A stretch of DNA of 64,000 nucleotides from VBCK01 sp036270655 (lineage in GTDB: Bacteria; Pseudomonadota; Gammaproteobacteria; Burkholderiales; Burkholderiaceae_F), in contig DATBCD010000071.1 of the NCBI GenBank assembly GCA_036270655.1, positions 1 through 64,000 on the forward strand, read 5' to 3'. The notes beneath the pieces are model-generated. The model had not been told where the DNA came from. It did no database searches and was given only the letters and a program-made list of their open reading frames with translations. Both the position numbers and the translations under genes were made by a program. Of this stretch, positions 26,211 to 32,990 are shown one piece after another. Position 1 is the first letter of the stretch. Each line of letters starts with the position of its first letter.

Positions 26211-26966
26211 ATGATCTGGGCCCGACTCGGCACCGAGCCGCTGGACGTCGACACCCATGTCGGCGCGCAGCGCGCGCGCGCAATCGGCGCCGCGCTGGAA
26301 CGCCTGGCGGTTCCGATCCTGAGACTGCGCAACGGTCGCGCCGAACCGCTCGCCAGCGGCGCCCTGTACGTGTTCGGAACCTCGTTGCTGCTGCTGAGCT
26401 GCCGTCATCTGTTCGACGACGGAGCCAGCGCTGGCGACCTGGGGCTGCCGCTCGGCGACAGCGGACGCGTGCTGTGGCTGCGCGGGGCGCGGCCGCGCGT
26501 GCTGGTGGACCCTGGCGCCGACCTGGCAGCGATCCGGATCGGGTGCCGTCGCAGCGCCGGCCTGTTACGCCGCCTCTGGCATGCTGCACCGTTCGATTCT
26601 CTGGCCTCGGAAGCGCGCGCGCAGACCTATGTGCTGGCGGGCTTTCCCTACGCGCAGATGCGGCGCGTCGGAGCGGTACTGCATGCCCGCCCGGTCGTCG
26701 TGTTCGCCCGAGGCGAGATGGACGCGGGTCAGCTGAAGCTCAGCTATCGGCGCATAGCGCGCCGCGCCGATGGGCTGGAGATTCACGCCCCGGCGCTGGA
26801 CGGCGTATCGGGCGCCACGCTGTGGGCCGTCATCGAGGACGGCAGCGAACCCCCGGGTTGCGTGCTGCAGCCGGCCGCCGTGCAAAGCTCGTTCAAACAC
26901 GACGCCTACGTCAGGGCCGAGCCGATCGGCGGGTTTTTTCGCCTGCTGCGGGATCGGCTGGCGTAG
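26211..26966 (+). CDS. Trypsin-like protein of unknown role
   Basis: A 251-residue protein without an obvious signal peptide. Three segments fit a chymotrypsin-fold triad in order: histidine in SCRHLFDD (near residue 65), aspartate in ADLAAIRI (near 104) and serine in DGVSGATLW (near 202). The spacing is right for a small trypsin-like peptidase domain. No PDZ or other domain is added. It stands alone after the SWIB terminator. The similarity is weak and activity is uncertain. No specific family name can be given. Confidence 0.6.
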   Translation: MIWARLGTEPLDVDTHVGAQRARAIGAALERLAVPILRLRNGRAEPLASGALYVFGTSLLLLSCRHLFDDGASAGDLGLPLGDSGRVLWLRGARPRVLVDPGADLAAIRIGCRRSAGLLRRLWHAAPFDSLASEARAQTYVLAGFPYAQMRRVGAVLHARPVVVFARGEMDAGQLKLSYRRIARRADGLEIHAPALDGVSGATLWAVIEDGSEPPGCVLQPAAVQSSFKHDAYVRAEPIGGFFRLLRDRLA

Positions 26967-26982
26967 CGAAGCTCGCCCCAGC

Positions 26983-27099
26983 GCCTCCCCCAGCCAATAC
27001 GGAGGAGCGGGAGAGGGGCGAGGCGAACTCAGTTAGCAAGTCCCAAGGAAGTTAGCAGGTCCCTTCTCCCGCGCCAGCGGGAGAAGGACAGGATGAGGG
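26983..27099 (+). repeat. REP-like palindromes with a 14-base direct repeat (array C)
   Basis: A decayed unit (26983-27025) contains GGGAGAGGGGC. A good unit follows with arms CCTTCTCCCGC/GCGGGAGAAGG around GCCA (27062-27087) and the variant tail ACAGGATGAGGG. Between them AGTTAGCAAGTCCC (27031-27044) is repeated as AGTTAGCAGGTCCC (27050-27063). It lies between the convergent trypsin-like and HNH genes. Confidence 0.75.
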
Positions 27100-27110
27100 T
27101 TCGGGCAAGC

Positions 27111-27692
27111 TCAGGCGTGCGCCCAGCGCGAATGCTTGGGCAGGCTCGCCTGCAGAAAGGCCATCTGGTCGGCCAGGATCCGGCGATTGCTCAGGATGAA
27201 TCCTTCGTTGCGGCATACGGCATACGGCACGAACAGCAGCGGCATCCGGGCCTCCTCCGGCCGGCGGTTGCCCTTGCGCGTGTTGCACGAGCGGCAGGCG
27301 GTCACGACATTGCTCCACTCGTGGCGGCCGCCGCGCGAGACCGGAACGATATGCTCGACGGTCAGATCGGCCTCGGCGAACTGGCCGCCGCAGTAGGCGC
27401 ACACGTTGCGATCACGCGCGAACAACCGGTGCTTGGTCAGGCCGACGTGCGCGTGATCGATCGGCAGGCGGTGCCGGCCGCGAATCATCACGATCGAGCT
27501 GGTGACGAACTCGGACCGAAGCCCGGAGCTTTCCTGATAGCCCCCGCTCATCGCGAACAAGTTCTCGCCCAGATCGGTGACGACCTTGCCGGACGCGTAA
27601 TAGCGCGCGGCCCGCGTCAGCGCCGCCCAGCGGACCGGTTGTCCATGGGAATCAACGATCAGGATGCGCAGCGTGCGTTCCGGGCCGCTCAT
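27111..27692 (-). CDS. HNH endonuclease family protein
   Basis: A 193-residue protein of a widespread proteobacterial HNH family. The nuclease core has the zinc-knuckle cysteines CAYCGGQF and CRSCNTRKG and the catalytic block VEHIVPVSRGGRHEWSNVV. The conserved tails around the domain (KHRLFARDRNVCAYC before it, ILADQMAFLQA near the end) match the group. There is no nearby methyltransferase or phage gene, so a restriction role is not indicated. The ATG at 27692 (MSGPERTL) is chosen over upstream starts, giving a normal length. Confidence 0.88.
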   Translation of the reverse strand: MSGPERTLRILIVDSHGQPVRWAALTRAARYYASGKVVTDLGENLFAMSGGYQESSGLRSEFVTSSIVMIRGRHRLPIDHAHVGLTKHRLFARDRNVCAYCGGQFAEADLTVEHIVPVSRGGRHEWSNVVTACRSCNTRKGNRRPEEARMPLLFVPYAVCRNEGFILSNRRILADQMAFLQASLPKHSRWAHA

Positions 27693-27760
27693 CCCGACAG
27701 TTTGCCACGTCGCGGTGGCCGGTGCAGGCGACGCCGGCCCGTGGGACCGGCGGCCGGCGC

Positions 27761-27955
27761 TCATGGCTGTGTCTTTTGCGGATAATTGATCCAATGAACA
27801 TCGACGCCGTTGCGGCGCGCGGCGGCATTGATGAGGTCCACCTGCCTCAGGTCGGCAGCCCGCGTCGTTGGAGCGCCGGGTGTGCTGGATGCGCAACCGG
27901 CCAGCGTCGCGCTGGCCAGGACCAGGACCACGGACAAATGCCGCACCGGCTTCAT
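27761..27955 (-). CDS. Small lipoprotein
   Basis: A 64-residue protein. The basic start MKPVRH is followed by a hydrophobic core and the lipobox LAGC near residue 20, so it should be lipidated and membrane-attached. The mature part is about 44 residues and ends with NAAARRNGVDVHWINYP. GGAGG lies six bases before the ATG. It is divergent from an MFS transporter gene. Its function is unknown; similar tiny lipoproteins occur in other betaproteobacteria. Confidence 0.75.
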   Translation of the reverse strand: MKPVRHLSVVLVLASATLAGCASSTPGAPTTRAADLRQVDLINAAARRNGVDVHWINYPQKTQP

Positions 27956-28039
27956 ACCATCCTCCATCCACTCGGAGCGGATGAACGAATAACAGGAGCG
28001 CACGAGGCCACGTTCTCAGTATAGGCTCGGCCCAAGACG

Positions 28040-29287
28040 ATGCAAACCGTTCGCCGACCGATGCCTGAGCGCGCTGGCAACGCTTTTGGGATGCTGCCCG
28101 GTCCGGCCGTCACGCTGGCCGCGACCACCGCGATCCAGGTGATGGCAGCCCTGGCCGCCCTGAGCGTGCCGGCCATTGCCCCCGCCGTCGCAGCCGCCAC
28201 CGGACAGCCGGCCTCGATGGTCGGCACCTACATTTCGCTCGTGTATGTCGGCTCGGCCGGCGCCGCGCTGGCCAGCGGCCCGCTGGTGGCAGCGTTGGGC
28301 GCCGTGCGCCTGTCGCAACTGGCCCTGATGCTGTGCGCGCTCGCGCTGGCGCTGGGTTCGAGGGCTTCGGTGCCGGCGCTGGCGATATCGGCTATCGCGC
28401 TGGGCCTGGGCTATGGACCGATCACGCCCGCGTCCAGCCACTTGCTGGCGCGATCTGCTCACCCGGACCGGATCGCATTCACCTTCTCGGTCAAGCAGAC
28501 CGGTGTGCCGGCCGGGGTGGCGCTGGCCGGCGTTCTGGTGCCGGCGCTGACCGTGTGGCTGGGCTGGAAAGCGGCGCTGCTTGCGGTGGCGGCCCTGTGC
28601 CTGGTGTGCGCGACCGCAGTGCAGCCGTTGCGAGCGGCGCTGGATCACGATCGCGACCCGGGAGCGCGTTTCACCGCCTCGACCCTGCTGTCCGGAGTGC
28701 GGCTGGTCGGCGCCTCCGGCCCCTTGCGATCGATGGCCGCGCTGTCGTTCGTCTACTCCGGGCTGCAGAACTGCACATCGAGCTTCATCGTGGCCTACCT
28801 GGTCGAGGCGCTCGGATACGGCTGGATCGCAGCCGGCATCGGGCTGACGGTGGCCAACCTGGCGGGCGTGGCCGGCCGCATCGCCTGGGGGGTCGTCTCG
28901 GATCGCTACCTGGCAGCACGCCGCACGTTGCAGGTGCTGGGACTGCTGATGGCGATCGGCTGCGCACTGGCTGCCGCGCTTACGCCGCGCTGGCCTGCAC
29001 CGGCGGTGTATGCGACTTGTGCGCTGCTGGGAGCAACCGCGATCGGCTGGAACGGCGTGTTTCTGTCCGAGGTCGCGCGCAGAGCGCCGGCCGGGCAGGC
29101 CGGCACCGCAACCGGGGGCAGCCTCTTTGTGACCTTCGTCGGCTCCGTCGTGTGGCCGCCGGCCTTTGGGCTGTTGCAGCGTGCCAGCGGCGGCTATGCG
29201 CTCTGCTTTACGGCGGCCGGCGCGCTGTGCGCCGTGGCGGTCATGCTGGCCGGCATCGCATGGCGTTCCGGCGGCGCGGCGCCATGA
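28040..29287 (+). CDS. MFS transporter of unknown substrate
   Basis: A 415-residue protein with about twelve membrane segments and a typical major facilitator layout. The central motif GVVSDRYLAARRTLQ follows segment 7/8, and FTFSVKQTGVPAGVALAG lies in the first half. No substrate-specific motif is evident. An ATG at 28061 is an alternative start. Its stop overlaps the start of the CYTH-CHAD gene (ATGA), coupling the two, though no functional link between them is clear. Confidence 0.85.
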   Translation: MQTVRRPMPERAGNAFGMLPGPAVTLAATTAIQVMAALAALSVPAIAPAVAAATGQPASMVGTYISLVYVGSAGAALASGPLVAALGAVRLSQLALMLCALALALGSRASVPALAISAIALGLGYGPITPASSHLLARSAHPDRIAFTFSVKQTGVPAGVALAGVLVPALTVWLGWKAALLAVAALCLVCATAVQPLRAALDHDRDPGARFTASTLLSGVRLVGASGPLRSMAALSFVYSGLQNCTSSFIVAYLVEALGYGWIAAGIGLTVANLAGVAGRIAWGVVSDRYLAARRTLQVLGLLMAIGCALAAALTPRWPAPAVYATCALLGATAIGWNGVFLSEVARRAPAGQAGTATGGSLFVTFVGSVVWPPAFGLLQRASGGYALCFTAAGALCAVAVMLAGIAWRSGGAAP

Positions 29288-30861
29288 GGCCGCCGCGCGC
29301 GATGGCCGCCACGCCGGCGCGGGCCGAGGCGCCAGCAGCCGGCGGGCCCGTGGCGCCGCCCAAGTCGACGGTGGAAATCGAACTGAAGCTGTCGGTGCCC
29401 GCGCTGGCGCGCGAGGCGATACGCCAGAGGCTGAACGCCTATGGCTCGCAAACGCCGACCAGAGTCGCCAGCGTGTACTTCGATACGCCCGACCGGCGCC
29501 TGGCGTCCCAGCGCGCGGCGCTGCGAATCCGGCGCATCGGCGACGGCCCCGATGCCCATTGGGTTCAGACCTTGAAGACGGACGACAACCCCGGCGCGTT
29601 GAGCCGCCGCGGCGAATGGGAAGTCAAGGTGGCCGACCCGCGCCCGCATCTGTCGGGCCTGGCCGAATCACCGCTGAAGAGCCTGCTGGGCGAGACGACG
29701 CCGCGCCTGGTTGCGGTGTTTCGCACCCAGTTCGAGCGCACCGCGCGCACGGTGCGTTATCAAGGCGCCGTGGTCGAAGTGGCGCTGGACGAAGGACGGA
29801 TCACCGCAGGCCGGCGCGCGCAGCCCGTGTGCGAGATCGAGCTGGAACTGCGCGAGGGCTCGCCCTCGGCGATTTTCAATCTGGCACTGGATCTGATCGG
29901 TCGCGCAGGCCAGGGGCTGGCCCTGCGGCCGAGCATCGAGTCGAAGGCGGCGCGCGGCTACCGGCTGGCACAGCGCGTCGGCGAACGCCCGGCTCATGCC
30001 GACGCGGCAGGATTTTCCTCGTTGTTGGAGCCGCAACGGACCCATCTGGAGGTTGCCCGGCGCATCGTCGGTCACGGTGTGCACCTGGTGCTCGCCAACG
30101 CCGAGGGCGCCGCGCTGGGCGAAGATCTGGAATACGTGCACCAGGCGCGCGTGGCGCTGCGCCGCACGCGCTCGGCGCTGCGCGTGCTCGGCGTGGCCCG
30201 GGCCGCCGACGACCCGATCGCGCGCGATCTGCGCTGGATGGCCGACTGTTTCGGAGCCACGCGCGACTGGGACGTGCTCGTGTCCGAGACGCTCCCGTTG
30301 TTGCGCAAGGCGACCGGGGCCACCGACGCTTCGTGGTCGGCGCTGATCGAGCGGGCGCAGGCACGCCGGCATCGGCAGCAGCAGCGCCTGCGCGCGACGC
30401 TCGGCAGCGTCCGCTTCGCGCGCGCGGCGTTGCGCCTGCTGCAATGGGCGGAGGAGCCGCCCCCGCCGACCTCGACGGCCTTGATGCAACTGGCCCGGCG
30501 CACCATCGAACGCGGGCACCAACGCCTGACCGCGGCGGCGCGAGACCTGGCGGAGCTGCCGCCGCAAGACCGTCACAGGCTGCGCATACTGGCCAAAAGG
30601 CAGCGCTACGCGCTGGAACTTCTGGCTCCGCTGCTTTCCGGCGGCGCGCCGGCGCGCACGTTGAAGCTTCTGTCGCGACTGCAGCAGCTGCTGGGCGAGA
30701 TCAATGACGTGCACGTGGCCGTCTCGGTGCTGCCGGCGCTCACCCGGTCGCGTGAGGTGGCGCAGCGGGCTCAGCGATGGTCCGACCGGGTGGTGCGGCG
30801 CAACCTGCCGAAGGCGCAGGCGCGCCTGGAGCGGCTGCGCAAGCATGGCAGCGGCTTGTAA
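29284..30861 (+). CDS. CYTH-CHAD domain protein (triphosphate tunnel metalloenzyme type)
   Basis: A 525-residue two-domain protein. The N-terminal CYTH domain starts with the EIELKL (ExExK) motif near residue 32 and continues with charged strands lining the tunnel, as in inorganic triphosphatase YgiF. The C-terminal CHAD domain, from about residue 240, is alpha-helical and rich in conserved histidines and arginines (EYVHQARVALRRTRSALRV) that bind polyphosphate. It probably hydrolyses triphosphate or binds polyphosphate granules. It overlaps the MFS stop by four bases and converges on the EAL-like gene with only 11 bases between. Confidence 0.9.
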   Translation: MRPPRAMAATPARAEAPAAGGPVAPPKSTVEIELKLSVPALAREAIRQRLNAYGSQTPTRVASVYFDTPDRRLASQRAALRIRRIGDGPDAHWVQTLKTDDNPGALSRRGEWEVKVADPRPHLSGLAESPLKSLLGETTPRLVAVFRTQFERTARTVRYQGAVVEVALDEGRITAGRRAQPVCEIELELREGSPSAIFNLALDLIGRAGQGLALRPSIESKAARGYRLAQRVGERPAHADAAGFSSLLEPQRTHLEVARRIVGHGVHLVLANAEGAALGEDLEYVHQARVALRRTRSALRVLGVARAADDPIARDLRWMADCFGATRDWDVLVSETLPLLRKATGATDASWSALIERAQARRHRQQQRLRATLGSVRFARAALRLLQWAEEPPPPTSTALMQLARRTIERGHQRLTAAARDLAELPPQDRHRLRILAKRQRYALELLAPLLSGGAPARTLKLLSRLQQLLGEINDVHVAVSVLPALTRSREVAQRAQRWSDRVVRRNLPKAQARLERLRKHGSGL

Positions 30862-30872
30862 CCCCGGCGGCC

Positions 30873-31637
30873 TCACAGGAAGGGGGAGCGGGTCAGCGGG
30901 GACAGTTGAACGCGCGTGCCGGCGTTGCCGGGGTCGCGCGTATCGGGCGGCTCGAAGGATCGGCGCACCGCGTTGCCCTGGCCGAAGCGGATACCGGCCA
31001 GTCGCGCAAGCTCGAGCTGGCGCTCGGTTTCCAGGCCCGCCACGATCAGCGACTGCGGTGCAACGCCTGCGACCCGGGCCTCCGACACGAAATCCTTCCA
31101 GAACTCCTCGCGGTCCGATGCGGGCGCGAGCGCCTTGGCGAAATCGGGCTGCACCAGATCCAGCGCGCGAATCTCCATCGTGACGCGCGGGGCCGTTACC
31201 CGGTAGCCGACCGCGATCTGCCCGTTGCGCAGGTAGTCGAGCAGCGCCCGGATCCGGTATTGCGAGCGCACGCGATCGAACGCGCCACGCAGGATCACCG
31301 CGACGCGGTGCACGACCAGCGGATAAAGCTGCAGGCGCTTGACGATCGCGTCCAGGTGGCGCTCGGCAGTTCCGAACGACAGGGTGACCGCAACCGAGTC
31401 GAGCACCTCGCACTCGAGCATTCGCAGCGCATGATCGAGCGCGGCGACCTGGATGCGGGCGCGCTGCGTGGTCGAGGCCTGGAAACCCTCGGTCCATACG
31501 TACAGCTCGTCGAACCAGCGCTCCCGCTCCGCCAGCGAACGGGTCGGCCACATCGTGGCGCACACGTTGCCCTCCAGGGGATGGTTGCGGTCCCGTGCGA
31601 GCGGCCCAGCTGGCCAGCGTTTGACTGCCGGGGTCAT
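30873..31637 (-). CDS. Degenerate EAL-domain-like protein coupled to mtnA
   Basis: A 254-residue protein whose second half recalls an EAL phosphodiesterase barrel: LLDYLRNGQIAVGYRVTAP resembles the DDFGTG loop region, and LIVAGLETERQLELARLAG resembles the AEGVET stretch near the end. The EAL signature itself and most metal-binding acidic residues are missing, so c-di-GMP hydrolysis is unlikely; a binding or scaffold role is possible. The ATG overlaps the mtnA stop (ATGA), so it is translated with mtnA. No known part of methionine salvage matches it. Confidence 0.6.
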   Translation of the reverse strand: MTPAVKRWPAGPLARDRNHPLEGNVCATMWPTRSLAERERWFDELYVWTEGFQASTTQRARIQVAALDHALRMLECEVLDSVAVTLSFGTAERHLDAIVKRLQLYPLVVHRVAVILRGAFDRVRSQYRIRALLDYLRNGQIAVGYRVTAPRVTMEIRALDLVQPDFAKALAPASDREEFWKDFVSEARVAGVAPQSLIVAGLETERQLELARLAGIRFGQGNAVRRSFEPPDTRDPGNAGTRVQLSPLTRSPFL

Positions 31638-32719
31638 CGGCCGGCCACCGCCTCGGGGAAAATGCTCGCCAGCTCCCCCGGCCGGACGATGCCGCGCTCG
31701 GTGATCAGCCCGGTCACCAGCGCGGCGGGCGTCACGTCGAACGCGGGGTTGGCCACTGCGGACGCCGGCGAAGCCAGTTCGACGCTGCTGCGCCGGCCGT
31801 GCTCGTCCAGCCCGTGCACCACCCGCAGCTCCGAGGCGTCGCGCTCCTCGATCGGCGCTTCGCGCAACGCATCTGCCAGCTGCCAGTCGATGGTCGGCGA
31901 AGGGACCGCGGCATAAAACGGAACCGAGCTTTCGCGTGCCGCCAGGGCCTTCAGGTAGGTGCCGATCTTGTTGCACACGTCGCCGTCGCGGGCGACCCGG
32001 TCGGCGCCGACCAGCACGATGTCGACCTGATCGTGCTGCATCAGGTGGCCGCCCGCGTTGTCCGCGATCAACGTGTGCGGCACACCATGCGCGGCCAGCT
32101 CCCAGGCGGTTAACAGCCCCTGGTTGCGAGGGCGCGTCTCGTCGACCCACACGTGCAGCGGCACCCCGGCGTCGTAGGCGAGGTAGACGGACGACAGGGC
32201 GGTTCCGTAATCCACGGTGGCGATCCAGCCGGCATTGCAGTGGGTCAGCACGTTGACCGGGCGTCCGGTGCGCGCATGCACCTGCGCCAGCAGGGCCGAC
32301 CCGTACGCACCGATCGACCGGTTGATGGCCACATCCTCCTGCGCGATCGCATCGGCTTCGGCCCACGCGGCGACGCGCCGCTCCCCGGGTGGCAGCGCCT
32401 CCAGATGCTCTCGCATCCGATGCACCGCCCAGCGCAGGTTCACCGCGGTCGGCCGGCTTGCCAGCAGTTGCCGGCTGGCCGCTTCGAGCGCGCTTTGGCC
32501 CGCATCCTGGTTGGCGGCCAGCGCGATGCCATAGGCGGCTGCCACGCCGATCAACGGCGCGCCGCGTACCTGCATCGAGGCGATGGCGCTTACCATCGTT
32601 CGCCAGTCGGTCAGCTCCAGCGTACGGAACTCGTACGGCAGACGGGTCTGGTCGATGATGCCGACCGCCCGTCGATCGATCGGCCAGATGGACCGGTAGG
32701 CGACGCCGTGGACGTTCAT
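31634..32719 (-). CDS. mtnA: S-methyl-5-thioribose-1-phosphate isomerase
   Basis: Converts 5-methylthioribose 1-phosphate to the ribulose form in methionine salvage. The 361-residue protein has family length and both catalytic blocks: the cysteine in THCNAGWIATVDYG and the aspartate in VGADRVARDGDVCNKIGTY. RGAPLIGVAAAYG near the N-terminus is also conserved. The ATG at 32719 starts MNVHGVAYRSI; longer in-frame extensions lack support. It heads a two-gene unit with the EAL-like gene. Other salvage genes are not in the window. Confidence 0.93.
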   Translation of the reverse strand: MNVHGVAYRSIWPIDRRAVGIIDQTRLPYEFRTLELTDWRTMVSAIASMQVRGAPLIGVAAAYGIALAANQDAGQSALEAASRQLLASRPTAVNLRWAVHRMREHLEALPPGERRVAAWAEADAIAQEDVAINRSIGAYGSALLAQVHARTGRPVNVLTHCNAGWIATVDYGTALSSVYLAYDAGVPLHVWVDETRPRNQGLLTAWELAAHGVPHTLIADNAGGHLMQHDQVDIVLVGADRVARDGDVCNKIGTYLKALAARESSVPFYAAVPSPTIDWQLADALREAPIEERDASELRVVHGLDEHGRRSSVELASPASAVANPAFDVTPAALVTGLITERGIVRPGELASIFPEAVAGR

Positions 32720-32990
32720 GGCACGGATTGTATTGGGGGGGCGTCGCGCCTGTTCGGGATCGCCCCACTCGCACTGTAAACAGCTTATTTGATGTGCCGA
32801 CGTGACGCCCGCGGATCGAACGACGGCAGCCAAATACGTGTAATGTTGCAGTGCGGAATCGGCCGACCAGGCGGTCGGACCCAGGCGAAAAAGGGGCATT
32901 TCGCGAAATCTTTGACCCTCAACGCTTCCCGATTGCATTCAGAGGGAGTCGAATTCGGATTCGCGCCTTGGCGCATCCAAGCGAGCGGCG

